A stretch of DNA of 64,000 bases, taken from contig JAUPFP010000016.1 in the NCBI GenBank assembly GCA_036925085.1, positions 3,186,903-3,250,902 on the forward strand, in the 5' to 3' direction. The stretch's first letter is position 1, and every line of letters begins with the position of its first letter. This document shows, piece after piece, positions 1 to 14,200 of the stretch. The position numbers were made by a program, and so were the translations under genes. Below the pieces are notes generated by a model. The model did not search any database, was not told the DNA's origin, and saw only the letters and a list, made by a program, of their open reading frames with translations. Source of the DNA: Brachycybe producta. Lineage: Eukaryota > Arthropoda > Diplopoda > Playtdesmida > Andrognathidae.

Positions 1-658
1 GTGTGCCAGAGCTCTTAGACGCTTCAAAACGCCTAGGATGCAATTGCGATATATGAAGCGCCGCCATTCATATTTCAAAGTTTCATTTAAAAAACTTCCA
101 AATATTTGTATTATTGATATCAAACATTTGGCCGATGGCATCATTTTACAACTACTTTTCAAAGAACATCAAACATTTTGTTTAAAAGCAACCTTAATGA
201 AACAAATACAAAGTTTGTTAGAAACTAGAACAAACAGTACTGGTAGTAGGTAAATTAACGTTCCATGAAAATATATCTAAGCAAATATTTATTGCAATTT
301 TGAAAAATATTAATTTTTATACGAGCTCATATATGATTATTTTCAAACATAAAATAATTTTAGTGTATTTACCTCTTATTGAATTTGATAACAAGCTTTT
401 AGTTTTTTTTTTTTTTTAAAAAGCCAAAGATTATAATTTCTTTTCAAACATTTTTTCGAATTTAAAAAAAAATTTGAATCCTTGTCCGTTTTCAAGCTTT
501 TTGGGGCTTCTGGGGCCAGTTAAGCGCTCCTGAGACATTTTTAGAGCATTTAAATGTTTGTCGACTTTTGGCCGTGTTTTAAATAAAAAAGCCAAAGACT
601 GCACACAACCGCACGCGGCGGCCCTGCATGAAAATATTCTTTCATGATTCACTTAGAG

Positions 659-883
659 TATTCACAGATCAGCTACTTTTAGTGGTTGAAAGTGGCTGGC
701 ATGTAGCCAGAACGGATCACCCGAGTTGACTATACGACCACTTTTTGCAATTCAGTCAACTAGTACACTAGGGCCACTTTCCAACTGCTGGTAGTCGGCA
801 CACTCAAATTGCCAGTTTCAGCCACACGTCAACTACTTTTTGTAGTCCATCTCGAACACTAAAAGTCGCTCTTCTGTGAACGC
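659..883. mobile_element. palindromic MITE, GACCAC family, copy 1
   Basis: Ends are inverted copies (ATTCACAGATCAGC at the left, TCTGTGAACGC at the right), followed inward by TTTTAGTGGTTG and CGAACACTAAAAGTCG. The interior has CCACTTTTTGCA and TACTTTTTGTAGT. No coding capacity. Related copies are at 22487, 26243 and 59831. Confidence 0.7.
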
Positions 884-972
884 ACTATACAACTTTTTGT
901 TGTTACTGAAACGTAGATTAACCAAAATTGTCTAAATGTTTTCAATTTTAAAAATTAAACACATTTTCTAAC

Positions 973-3929
973 CTGATCGTGGCACATATTTTGCTGCCCA
1001 TAAAATATCTCCTATTTTTAGTGGACTGCAAAGTGAACGGTGTGGTTTTGTCTCTTTGTTGATATAGTCCACAACATGATCTGCTGCCAATTTGACCATT
1101 CGATCATTTGTCGGCACCGACACCCACGCTAAACAGGCACACCAGTGAGGTTCTATTCCTGCATCCTCACATCTACGAGACTCTGAAATCTTACAACAAA
1201 AAACACCACAATTTTAGACATATATTACATTAAAAATAATTTCACACGTACGAACCTCAGAAAAAAGACTGATGCTTCGACCCGTGGTCACTCCGATGTC
1301 ATCCTCATTGTAATGGAGGATACTCAGGAGTGTTGGATAGACGTCAAATGGTGAAGCCAAGCGCTCGGAATTGATGACTAAGTTCTCGTACGCCGTTTTG
1401 TGTTTCTTTTTGAACCACGATGGTAATGTTACCGAAAAAAATGGTAACCTTTCCTCTTGTTTTCCTTGTTGAGTCTCACGTATGCCTGAAAATCTAAACT
1501 CAACATTGATAATGAAGGTGTTAGTATTTAATGACAGATCTGAGGTCACTGTGTGGTCACAGTGGGCACCAACAAGTGCAAAAATTTGGCAGCCACTCCA
1601 TCACCTACCAACCAAATTTGTATTAAGTGCTTTATAAAGTGCCACTGCTAAGTAGCCATTATAAAAATATGCAAATGAAATGGAACTTTTGATTAATTAA
1701 CTTCTTTTGCATTTTAGAAACTAGAAGAGAAACTTAAATCAACTTAAAGAAACTTAAATCACTTAAGAAAACTTCCATGCTTTTATTTTCAAAATAAACT
1801 TCTATCGTAATTTCAAATTTTCTATTTGAAAAAGGCGTCTAATAACTAAGGCCAAAACTTTTATTCAAAAGTATACTAATGTAGTTTTTTTTAAATAAAC
1901 CAATTTATGCACGTTAAAAATAAACCCAAAAAATTCAAAATCTGCAAAAAAAGTTTGCTCGTTTTATGCAAATAAAAAATGTATTTTATTTGACAAAATC
2001 CTAAATATTCAATGAGTAAGTGTCCGAAGAAGAAGAAAAAGGCATCATAAATAACAACCTGTGTCCGTGATCACTCATAACGATCAACATGGTCCTGTCC
2101 AGATGTCCCATCTCGTGAAGTGTCTTCAGCGTGTCTCTCATGTCCTCGTCGGCATATCCCACCAAATTGTAGTCGTCGTGACTAAGTTCGCCGTGAAACG
2201 CAAACATAAATTTGGGCCTCTTTTCATAGGAATTAAAAAATTGCAGCACCCAGTCCATCATTACCTAGAAAAGTGTTTTTTTTTTAAATACGTTATTTCT
2301 TCGATTGTTATGAATAAAGAGTGGATTTTTATGCACTAAAAACCTTCAAAATATGCAAACCAGTTTAGATAAAAATTACGATTTTTAAAAAAAAATTTTA
2401 AAAAATTGGTTATTTTTTAATTAAATCTGATTTTTCATTTAAATCAGATTTTTTATTTAAATCAGATTTTGTATTTAAATCAGACTTTTTTTTTTCATTT
2501 ATTTAAAATTTCACAACATTACATGAAAATCCATGTATGACAAAGTATTCAATATGTTTAGTAAATTATAATAAAAATTTCATTTCATGAAATAAAGATA
2601 AATTCACTTTAAAAAACAGAAAACGCGATCAAAATGCGATTTAAATCGCTTGATTGTTATGGTGTTGCCAATTTTTTTGATTAAATAGTAATTTGAAATA
2701 CATTTAAATCAAATTAATTTAAATCAATCCACCATGATGAAAATTTATGAAATAAGCCTGATGAAGTAAACATGTGTTGCTTGTATTGAAAACTTAACAC
2801 CTTTTAGGTTCAGATCTTTTTTTGAAGAATTTCAACAAATATGTGAACCGGGATTAAGTAAGCATATTTTCAGTTGCATAATAAATCTGCTTCCTAGTTA
2901 TGAAATACATATTTGTAAATATTCAGGTATATATTATACTTTGTGAAGACCACGGCTTCCGACGCAATATTTTTTATGGTCGGCCTTAATTTTCTCAAAC
3001 TCCACATAAAATGCACGAAGATAATGATTTGTTGGCTGTTGATTGAACCCTTTTAAGCGATATGTAAACATTCCAATATTAGGAGTGTCTTCACCAAATG
3101 CAGTCACATAACCCTTTTTAGCAAATTCATTCCAAACGAAAGGATAAGCATTAACAAAAGTTGCATCTGGCATTCGTTTTCTCGTATCTGGCAATTCTCT
3201 TTCTGTCTTTCCAGTCAGCATTGGGATGATGGCCTGCGGTGTGCCATCACCAACAATATTGTAGCCCTTCAGGACAACGGTTTGCAATTCGTTGGTCAGG
3301 TACTCGTACGTCAACGGTAGTTTACGCATAAAAGTCATTCTCGACAGAGAATCGAATCCGAACATAAGAACATTAAGATTTAATGCATCTGATGGTAAAT
3401 CTGCAAAAGAAGTTAAATCAAAAGTTTCCTTTTCAGCATGGATACCGGTCATGATGTTTTTCCAGTATTGGTTCAAGTCGTTCTGATCTTCGCAACGAAC
3501 GTGGAAGAAATCTGACAATAATTTGACCGGACGAACACCTATGACGGTCACTCGACCGACGACACGATTATCGTGGTCACTCACTCGATCGAAGAAGGTG
3601 TAGCTGCATTTTGTGTTTGGTCGTTTCGTGGCCACTTGATCGCATAGTGTGGCCACACCACCTTTGACACATATCCAGTCACTCTCTGAAGTAGGACCAC
3701 AATCTAAAGGTGGTAATTTCTTGAAAAATTTGTCAAACTGTGGATTGTTTAATTCCAGTTTTGGATGTTGGCACACTAATTTGGAAGAAGTGGTTTTAAT
3801 ACGTTCTGAAGCGGCGTGTTGTTGTATAGGAGTGTCGTTCACGTATGAATGTAGTATGACCATCACAATCAAAACAAAGCAACTAGCAAAGGCCATTTGT
3901 CGAAGTCGATACCTGCATATGATCGACAT
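973..3929 (-). CDS. DUF229 alkaline-phosphatase-like membrane protein (C-terminus cut off by window edge)
   Basis: Four coding exons read on the minus strand: 3929-2940, 2264-2059, 1493-1256 and 1180-973, joined by GT-AG introns whose phases agree. The first exon begins with ATG and a hydrophobic stretch at about residues 12-28, a likely signal anchor of a type II membrane or secreted protein. The sulfatase/alkaline-phosphatase fold of DUF229 is shown by the motif FGFDSLSR near residue 190, by SDHGHRFSGIR across the exon 2/3 junction, by EERLPFF soon after it, and by GIEPHWCAC in exon 4, all landmarks of the family. The catalytic activity of DUF229 proteins is not known to me. The coding frame is open at the last donor (973, one base into a codon), and the family's usual C-terminal Cys-rich tail was not found at 1-960, so the final exon or exons probably lie outside the window. 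A palindromic repeat (659-883) sits in that last intron. The product class is secure; the exact function is not. Confidence 0.85.
2395..2740. repeat. low-complexity TTTAAATCAGA / ATTTAAATC repeat
   Basis: Imperfect direct repeats of ATTTAAATCAGATTTT, ending in ATTTAAATCAATCCACC. A relative with GATTTAAATC words and TTTATCCACC lies at 43205-43385. In a DUF229 intron. Confidence 0.6.
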
Positions 3930-4253
3930 GTTGAATGATTACTGTATAATTTTTTGCGTCTTTTTCTGTAAATAAAATAAAAATAAAATTGAATTATTAT
4001 CGGAATTGTGATGCAACGGAAATAAACATTTTTTCGAAACTGAAACATATTTTTTAAAAAAAAATGTCAATGCCTAGTGGCGCCGATAAAGCGCCCCATG
4101 CTTAAAGACGGATAAATATCTATGATAATTTTTAAAAAAACTAAGAAATGGAAAATTTTACATAATCAAAAATCTTTAAGATGTTTTATGAACAGCTGAT
4201 TGCTTAACTTCGGTTACACTCTGCTTTAGAAGCAAGACTAAAAATAAATTTAA

Positions 4254-4540
4254 AGTGTTTTAGAAACTAGAACGGTTGCTGAGTCACTTGATAGTATTTT
4301 CGTGTTGATACCATTCAAAATAAACATTATATAGACAGCAATTTTTTTTAAAAATATTTTCTGATTAAGTGAGTTTATATTGATATTATATTGTATAGTT
4401 TGAAAATGAACAAAAATAAAGATGACAATATTTTTTTTTACAATTGTTCTTTATACTGAAAATATTTTAGAAACTAGAGGGCAAAGTATTAGAAACTTAA
4501 TGACTCTTAAGTGATTGAGATACCTTTCTAGTTTCTAAAA
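4254..4540. repeat. foldback family A copy (diverged)
   Basis: Opens with TTTTAGAAACTAGAACGGTT and closes with CTTTCTAGTTTCTAAAA, inverted. The centre has been replaced by unrelated AT-rich sequence. Family consensus is described at 52548. Confidence 0.55.
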
Positions 4541-7500
4541 TTTATAATTAAAATAAGCTTAAAAAATGAAGCAATACAAAACTATCTATAGTAAATCTAT
4601 GTATAGTTTATAAGTTTAGCTTTGTATAAGTTTCACTTTGGTTTAAGTATTTATCCAGAATATGGCAGTACATATTGCTCATTATTGACAAGAATATTCA
4701 AAAGTTCAACGGACATTTATACTTTAAAACAACCTTATTAATAAAACATTTCTTAACAACATGCACCGTGACAAACGACAAATAAATCTTATAAAAATAA
4801 CATAGGCAGAATGCAAATTCTAAGTATTTATTGACAATATTTTTAAACTTAAGTTCTGGTCAAGTCTACTTGAAGGTGGTTGAAAAGATATTTATTTTGT
4901 TTTTGCTCCCCCCCCCCCCGTTTTTAAACTGTTATGAAATGTTTGTTTTTTAAGATATTGCCACAATAAAAACTTTTAACGTAATCTTCTACCATTCTAG
5001 ACTTCTAGTTTTGAAAACAGTTTGAATTTTTTTCATAATATTGTTTAGAAAAAGTTTGCTTGACGTTTTTGAATCCAAATTTTTCAAAAACACCTATGAA
5101 GCTTAGCACATCCGATAAGACAAAAATTAAAAAAAATATCTATTCAGCCACCTTAAAAAATATTGATGCCAAATTGACGTCAACTGATCTTGAACGAATG
5201 GATATAGAATGGCATTGCCACTTTTCTACCTGAACAATTTATTACTCACATCACGTCACTTTGTTTCAGCAACTTTTTCTGTAACGTAGGGTGTAGTTGA
5301 CCAGAGTATTGGTTAACATGAAACGAACTTTTTTTCAACGTTGTTTTCGAAAAATGCAATGTTATTATGTTTATTCAAACAACTAAAATTTTAAATTGCA
5401 GCTTTTAGATTTTTTTGATATATTCATCATTAAACAGATAAAGTTTTACCTGCACCACCTCAGGTATATTAATTTACACGCATTATCATTATTTTGCAAG
5501 TTTTTATTTTAGATATTTTTTTTATCTTTGGTGAATATCGTGATGAATTCAAATATTAAATTATTTCATAAACATTATAAAAAATCAATAACTTTCAAAA
5601 GGTCCTTGTAAACTCTGGACTTGCCATTTATTCAACAAACATCACAAGATTGTGTTTTCTAAACAACAATTTTAGTCATTATCTGAAGTAAATATAAGTT
5701 TAAATAACGTCATAACTCAAAGAGTCATATTCAAAGTTTGGTTTTGATTATATTATTTTGAATAGATTTTGTACTGTATGCAAATTGGTGCCAGTGTTAC
5801 TTGATCGCTGAAAAAAAATCATAAATTCAATCAGTCATATGTTAAATTCACAGAAAAATGCTATTTTTTAGAAGGTTTTTTTCTTCATACTTTGTCTTTA
5901 TTATGTTACTTGACGTAATTCCTCACAGTTTCCACAATTAATTTTTAGTGGATTAGTATTGAAATAGTTTCACTGCTATTCAGTTAGCTAAACACTGCTA
6001 AAGTTGTTTATTCTTATGGCCTGTTTACATTAGATTTTGATCTGGTCAGTTTCTAAAGAATGTCATATACGCTCGTAAATTCATCAGATGAAAATTTATT
6101 TTCCTGTCTTATTTTGACCTACTGGAAACCAGGCCTTGCGAATGATTCTTATCAATGTCGTGTTTAATGTGAATCACCATCAAATTGTGTGTAGTGTGCG
6201 CTGTTTGTCTAGCTGTTGTCATATGAAAATAACCTGGAATAAACATATTGTTTGACAGTTGCATACAACTACTGAAACAACAGGAAGAGTAGAATTAAAT
6301 GCAATTTTCTACCTTTGGGTTCATACCAAGTAAAATAAGAAACAAATGAAAAATATATAAAACCACATTTTTTCTTGTTTCATGAGTTGGTTTAAAAAAA
6401 ATCTCATTTAAATAATAACAATTAGATTTAAATAAAAATCTAATTTTAAAAATGCCATCATTTTTAGCAACATTGATCGATGTGTGCATGAATGTATGAA
6501 TGTATGCGTATTGATGAAAAATGAAAATTACTAAATGCCTGCCAAATTGCTATAAAAATTTATTTGTGAAGATGTATTGAAAATATTATGGATCCTAAAA
6601 ACGTGAAAGTGTATTTTTATATTTATTAATGCTATATTATTCAAAACTGACAGACAAAAATTCTTTTCAAAACTACTTTTGACAACTTTTTGACAACTAC
6701 TTGACAAAACTACTTTTCTTTTCACCATTTTAAAGTTTCAAAACTTCACATTATTTGGCTCAGTTTTTACATCATTTTCATAAACGGTTAAATATGAAGA
6801 TAAAAAATTAAATTTTCTTTAATTCTAAACAAAAGTAAAAAAAAAGTTTTAGAATTTCTGAGAAAAAAAGTTAAACTTTTATTAGAAATTTTTAAAATGT
6901 TAAATATTTTTTAGAAATTGTTAAAATGTTAGATAATTTTTAGACATTTTAACAAAAGGAAAAATTGTTTTTATAAATATTTTGAAAAAAAAAATCGTAA
7001 AAATTAAGAAAATGAAAGGTAAAGTAAATAACTTTTAAAAACTTTGTACATATTACAAAATTAGACTAAATTTAAAATCTATTCAAAAAAGCCTTACTTA
7101 CTTTTCTTACAATTTGCACAACAATATTTGGTGAAAATCATCACAGTTATTCACCACAATAATTACTTTTTTTTAAAAAAAATTCCATATCACAGATCAT
7201 AAAAAAAATGATTTGTTCCACATTACTTATTATTACTTTTAATTATGTTGCTCTATTCAAGTAAAAGCTAAGCTTATCTAAAACAAAAGGCAAGCAAATA
7301 ATTAGTTATGCTAAAATATCTAAAAATAAAAATAAAACAATAGTTAGCCAAATTCATTGTTTCCGTGCACGAATTCAAACCTTATTACACAACTAATAAA
7401 TTAATATAACATTATTAACAAAAGTCGAAATATGACTCTTGATTTAAAAATACCTGGAATCACAATACCTTTGTTAGGTACCATGTCAAAAAAATATGAA

Positions 7501-8830
7501 AATGTAGGTTCCTCACTCTATAGAGATATTAAAACTTTTTTCCAAAACTTGAATACAAAAAATATGCATCCACGTATATTCAATGTACAAAGATGTATTA
7601 ATTAAGAATGATAAATGATGATGGATGGATGATAAAAAAAAAAACACAGCAACATCATTATTGTGTAATTGACATTTGGTGGATGTGCAAGCTAATGTAT
7701 GTGCTGTACGGCATATTTTTCTAAAAGCACTTGTCGTAATAATAGGTAACATATACATGTAATTAGCAAATACAGGTATGTTATATTGTTATATCATCGC
7801 ATATGCCATCAGTAAATAAAGTTGATTCATTGCTGTCTAATCGTCACGACAATTTCCTTTCAGAAATATTAGAAACAATTGAAAAATGCACATGTATACA
7901 TTTTATTTGACACGTTGAACTAATTGAAATAAATTTTTATCTTACCATATACTACTGTATATGGTACACATACTTGTCAAAACTGCAATACAGTCATACC
8001 TCGCTTAACAATTGAGATTCGCTCTTAAAAAATTACATCGTTAAGGTGCCTGAATAGATATTTAGATTATTAGTATCACCAGACGGGGCTACTGCAGTGG
8101 CTAATGTTATGCTCAATAGACATTTTTTTGAATATTTTAAACGCAAAAACGTCAAGCAAACGTTTTTCTTTTTAGAAACAACATTATGAAGGAAAAAAAA
8201 ATCAAATTGTGTGTTTGCATACAAATAAGCTAATCTTATTTTAGGTACTTTTCACATATTGCCTTATTAACACGTGAATTTACAAAATAAAAGATTTCAA
8301 CTTAAAACGGACAATAAGGATGTTGATCACCTGTTAATAACAGCTAGTTACAATCCTTTGTAACTTTGTTTGTCGTTCTTTAACATAACAGGCTGTCATG
8401 TAAAGGATTGTAACTACTCATTAAATTAATTAAGCTACAATGTAGTTATTATTGTTAATAAAGATGTAATAGATTTTATTATCTAAACAAATACACTACA
8501 CAGTAATTTTTATTTGTTTGTTTGCCTACCAACAGCTTTATTCCAACTGTAAAATACTTAAAAGGCCACGGTTAAAAGATAGAAAAATACAGTATGTGAG
8601 AACCATTAAAGTTGAGTCAAACAAAGAAATTGCACGGTGACAACGGAAAAGTATTTATTTTAGAATGAAATCAAAAATCCTCTTAAAAACCACTGCAGTT
8701 GCAGATTTAATGGTGAGGTGAGGTAGAGGTTAAATGTGTTTAAATGAATTATATGGAGTCTAGTTAAGAACATGAACAAGTTTATATTGGCATTTATTAA
8801 CTTAATATCTGAACAAATTGAAGTATTTTT

Positions 8831-8976
8831 GACGAATGTTTGCCAAATTTAGGACGAATGTTTGCCAAATTTTTGACGAATGTTCGCCAAATTTTTGACG
8901 AATATTCGCCAAATTTTTGACGAATGTTCGCCAAATTTTTGATGAATGTTCGCCAAATTTTTGAGAATGTTCGCCC
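8831..8976. repeat. 22-bp minisatellite
   Basis: Six to seven head-to-tail units of GACGAATGTTCGCCAAATTT plus TT, with few changes. A spurious minus-strand open frame across it is a product of the repeat. Confidence 0.85.
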
Positions 8977-11276
8977 ATGGATAATCATGGAAAATGTCCC
9001 TTTAGGGCAAATGCCATACACCCCTCTCAAGTTGATTGAAAGAATATATTGAGTTGAATATGAATAAAGAATACATGGATTTCATTAAGGAATTATGAAA
9101 ATGTGATTTGCCACTTAATTGAGGGCTTGACTTTTGTTTTTATAATTTTAAAATGGCGTTGTTTGGTGACTCATAAAAGTCACTTCATTTTTAAGTTTTT
9201 TTTAATGATTTTAACGAATTATTTTTTATTTTAAAAATTATTTTGGCAATCATTGGGTAAATCTTGGGTAAAAAGTTTTGTAATCAGGGAAAGACTTTAT
9301 GAACACCCTGTATTTATAATTTATATTTTGTTAAATTATTATTTTAATGTAGAATTAAACAAGAATTTTACAATTGTAAACGTAAAATGTAATTATGTAT
9401 GTTGGTGTAGCCTGTATTTAGTGTAAAATTATGTAATATACTAATAAACAATGTTAGACCATCTTTATCATACGGTGAGTGAGTGTGAGTCAGAGATATA
9501 AATATAAACCCACACAGCACAGCATCCAAAAACTAGAAGATGAAAAGAAACAAAAATCAATAAAAAATGCAACCTAGTTTTTAAATGAAAATGAGATGGT
9601 TCTAATATAAATATCAGAAGATGACAAAAAAAAACACAGTAGGTACAAAAATATGAAGTACAGGTAAATATTATTGGTTTAATGTAAATAAAAATCATAT
9701 TTCAGTTGTTTGATTTACCTTTTTAAATGATGATCATCAAATTCATCATCATGACTATGTTGAGACATTCAGATGCAGATTGCAGACGTTACTGCAGTTG
9801 AATCAGCCAGCAATCGAAAAAGCGAATGAAAATCATCAAAGAAACTGAAGCGACACACATTCTCTTATCAGCAAACACATACAGGATGACCATTATGAAT
9901 TGTTACCCTTTTTATTTATAGAAATAATGTTACATTGCATTTGTTAACTATGAACACTGAGCACTGAGGTCTAGTTCAGACCATGTAGGAAGTCATTCAC
10001 TGCCCTTTTAGAGCTCTATGATTTGATCAATTCCACCTAATCTGCCAGATGTATTCCTCTGATGCATTTTGTCTTCTACAAGTCATGTCTCCTATTGTAT
10101 TAAAATGTAATGTAGCTGATAGCCTGATATGTGTTAAAAGATGTTTTATAAACAGCTGATTTTCGAACCCCCTGCTTATTCTGTATTTCAGTAGCTCACA
10201 ACACTAGAGAAAAATTGTGTTAGGGCTGGATCACACATGCAGAATATTTTGATTAACTTTTTAATTTCCACTTCCAATTCTCTGCATGTTTTCACGCATG
10301 TGCAACCCAGCCCTTAGAAAATAGACCAGTAGGCGAATTGCCCAATCATTTTTCATGTTATTGACAAACATTATAAAATATCGTCTGCTAAGCATCGTGT
10401 GCTTACTGTTGGATCATTTTTAAATTGCCATATAAAAAGATATTAACATAATAAATACCCGTAAGTAACAGCTATTTTTCTAGTTTCTTGCTTTTGAAAG
10501 ACATAATAATCAGAATTTGAAGACTGTTTTTAACGCAAGATATGAATGTTTTTAGTTTAGTCTTCAAATATAAAAAAAAACGTTTATACTGAACAATTTC
10601 TAAATGCATTGTACAATATAATTAATACCCTAGTATAATTTTTTTTTAGAAATAATAATTATTTGCTGAAATTGAATATATTATGAATCGTATTAACAAA
10701 ACGTACCTTTGAAACTTACTTTTAATGTTCCACAGTATAGGTAAAGCCTAAATCTAGAATGTTTGCTGATGTGCTTCGGCAAAATGTAAAGGTTAATTAA
10801 TTGGAAACACTGTTTAAACACAACTAAGTACTCGGCAATACATGTATATTTTATATAAGTATATCCTTACGATTATCTTTATACTGTTTTGTTCCCAACT
10901 ATCCATATGTAAAGTAAAACCAGTGTTCCATATTTGCTTAATTATTTTTATATTTCTTGAAAATTTGCGAAGTCTTGTTGAAAAAATCTTTAATGATACG
11001 AAAGCTTACAAATCAGAATAACTCTCCAATTCAAGTGTCTATGCTCGTAAAAAAAAATCAAATGCACATCTAACAGTAGTTACTAAATGGAACTATCTGT
11101 TCTTTTATTCTATAGAAATAACATTTGTAAAAAAAAATTCAGAATAGAAAAAAAAAAAACGGTAACAAAAAGGCGAACTTAAAAGATGTGCCATTTGCAC
11201 ACAATTTTATAATGTGTGGTTAAATTATATTTGAAACTGTTCTTTAACATGAACTGTTTTAATACACACAAGTATC

Positions 11277-14200
11277 TTAATGCATCCATGACAAATCCTT
11301 CAGAATATATCTATTTAAGAAAAGCTGCTGTGACTTTTGCTCGAGCGAAGCTAATTCCTTAACGGTCGGTGCCATTTGAGCAACGTGACTTTCGTACGAA
11401 CTCCCTTTGAACAGACACAACAAATCAAATGATTAATAGAAAAAAAAAATTGTTTTTGATGAGTAAAATGTAAAAGTTCGTCATAATTAAAACAATTAAA
11501 TGGTGTGAAAATAAACTCGACTTGCCTAAATTAAGTCGTTTCTGTCCATAAGTTACTTTCCCATCGAATTCGTTCATTGGAACTTTCATGTCGGATTCGA
11601 CTAGCTGAATGGTTACGTTCAGATGATCCTCGATATCTGCCAAATACTAGAGAAAATAGTTAACAAAAATGGTGAATTTAGCCACAAATAACATGTAGAG
11701 AAAGAAGGCTCGAGTTCGCCAATCACTAACATCATTCAACTAGACAAATTTGTAACCTCTAAGCAACCTTTCCTTACGGACAAATGCAAAACTATGCTTG
11801 GAATAGTTATATTAAATTAGTGATAATGACCAGTAGCGCCCTTAAGTTAAAAAAAAAACTAGAATACAATGTGAATTTGCTGACAGTATTTTCATTCATT
11901 TTGATATCTTTTAAAATAAACTATTATGGCAATTTGGAAATAGTCATTTTAAAAAACACCCTTTAAGGTGGTTTTAAAGTGTAAACGCCCCTCGAACTCT
12001 GGCTAATTCCTTCTCTGAGATACAAAATTTGTGTTTTAAAAGCTATTAGGGTAGCTCGATCATTTAAGGGTATTTTCATACTGGCATCTTTTAAAAAATA
12101 CGCTTTTTATTTCAGTTTAAAATGACCCTACTTTAAACAAACAATATTTTTTTAAAATTTGTTTCCATAAAAGTTTATTTTGAAAGATACAAAAAGTTGA
12201 AATTTTTTTTAAGCGATTCTCACCTACCGTTATAAATTTTAAAACATTTTACAATTTTTCCTTTATGTTACTCCTGATTCTTAAGGCACAGCAGTTTTTA
12301 TTTTGTTGGAATCGTTGTAGCAGACGTAGACGATGGGTAGTAGACGATAATTTTTTTAATTTTTGGTGATAAAAAATCTATTTTGAAAGATATCAACGTG
12401 AAAATAGCCTTAGGTGATTCAGCTACCCTTCTAGATTTTCTAAAACACTTTCGAGGTTCTCGTAATTACATCCCTCGAAAGACAAAATAACCAGAGTTCG
12501 AAAATCAACTATTCATAAACTATTTTAAATAATAAAATAATTTAAACAGACAAAAGAAAATAATGATTCGTACTTGAGGCTCGTTGTACCAGATGCAGCA
12601 ACCACCCGAATCAGTCAAACGCGTATTGTTACAATTTTTTCCTTTGCTCGGACATTTATGATACCAAACCTATTTTTAAATAAAAACAATTATAAAATCC
12701 AACAATTCGTTATAATAATAAAAATTAAACCTTCTCCGGAACAGCCGATACGAACGAAATCGCCAATCCCATTCTGACAACAACAACAACAACAAAAGAA
12801 TTATTATAATATTTAAACGGTACGAGATAGGAAAATAATTTTATACCTGTCCGCACGACCAACTCTTCCAATACGATGAACGTAATTCGTTTTCTCATCG
12901 GGTAAAGTCATATTGATAACTGATGCAATAATTAAAAATGTTAATTCTTAAATTATAAACCATTATATGTTAGATATTACCATAGGGCATTCCGGTGACA
13001 TCGATTCCTCTCGCTGCAACATCGGTGCAAATAAGAAACCGAACCCTATTCTTCTAATTCACCAAAAGATTCAACAATATTAGAAATATGACGTAATCAT
13101 ATATATAAATCTAATTTAAAACCTTGAATAGTTCGAGATTTTCTTTTCGTTCTTGCGGTTTACGATCGCTGTGTAAACAGACACAAGAGAAGGAATTCTG
13201 ATTACCTCTCCCACCTAAAAAAAAAAAGAAGAAAACGACCATAAGCTAACATATGTGAACAATGTTTAATTATATAACCTCCAATCTTGTTGAAATACAA
13301 TTCTAGATTATCGCAATCGACTTTAGTGCGACAGAAAATTAACGCTTGAGCCATATTATGTTCCTGAATGGCTCTAACGCAGTATGGTCCCTTCAACAGT
13401 TTTACGGCTTCCGACAAAGTTTCTAAAACGATAATAGAAAAAAAAATGAGTAGATTAATACAATTCTAAATGGTGGACGCTATGCGTTCTCTAACCGGGA
13501 GTGTTGCTTGTCGGTCGTACGTTATCCGAATAATGGACACCGTCCGTTTCAATCTGAAGAGATTGTTTCGTCCACGACGTGTCTTTTCGAGGATCGACGT
13601 AAACGACAACGTGATGGACGGTTTCCGGAACCGCATCTTCCCCTTTGAGATCGACCCAAGTTGGAAAATTCATAAGACGTCCCTAAAATTGAATTCATTT
13701 TCATCACTTTTTGACATTCAGCACACGTTTAAAAAAAAAACGTATGAAAGACACTCAAAGGTTTATTCAAAACTAGAAACGTTTTCGTGATGACATCTTT
13801 CAAAATAGACTTTTTATGGCAGTTTTTAGTTTGAAAAAGGTGAAGTTTTAAAAACAAAAATGATTAAAAATTAAACAGTTTAATTAAAAATGCCACAAAA
13901 TGTTTATTTAAAAAAAAAAAAAATACCATCATAAAAATTTACTTTGCAACTTGATTTATTTACTCTTCTAGTTTCAAACTCCTCGTGTATTCATTTAATG
14001 TTGTTTCAGAAAATCGAATTTCATCGTTTTTCTGCAACAAAAAACCATGAATGATTTCCCTTCTTATAAACCTACAGCTAAATTCTTCACTTCAAACGAA
14101 TGAAGAGTCGCCGAACAAACGACCATTTGGAGACGTTTACCATCGGACGTGATTTTCGGAATCTTTGAATGAATCTCGTTGATCAGCTTTCCATAACCTT

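Larger units (their letters stand above)
3976..11276. other. gene-free spacer between DUF229 and DDX1 3' end
   Basis: No exon with a recognisable domain was found on either strand. It holds AT-rich sequence, foldback fragments, a pogo-like end near 7995, the 22-base minisatellite and a C10 run at 4909. The 5' region of the DUF229 gene lies at its left edge. Confidence 0.6.

Noticed and set aside
1..420. Possible last exon of the DUF229 gene or a separate small gene (71-residue plus-strand frame)
   Set aside because: Neither strand gives the family's C-terminal pattern or another recognisable domain; the base composition near 1-70 is unusual but not enough for a call.
2061..3975. Plus-strand open frames opposite the DUF229 exons
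   Set aside because: Shadows of the coding exons on the other strand; no domain, no splice context.
8831..8976. CRISPR-like array
   Set aside because: Direct tandem units without spacers in a eukaryotic genome.
8797..9030. 77-residue minus-strand open frame with repeated NIRQKFGE/KIWRTF words
   Set aside because: It is entirely explained by the 22-base minisatellite; no flanking exon or domain.
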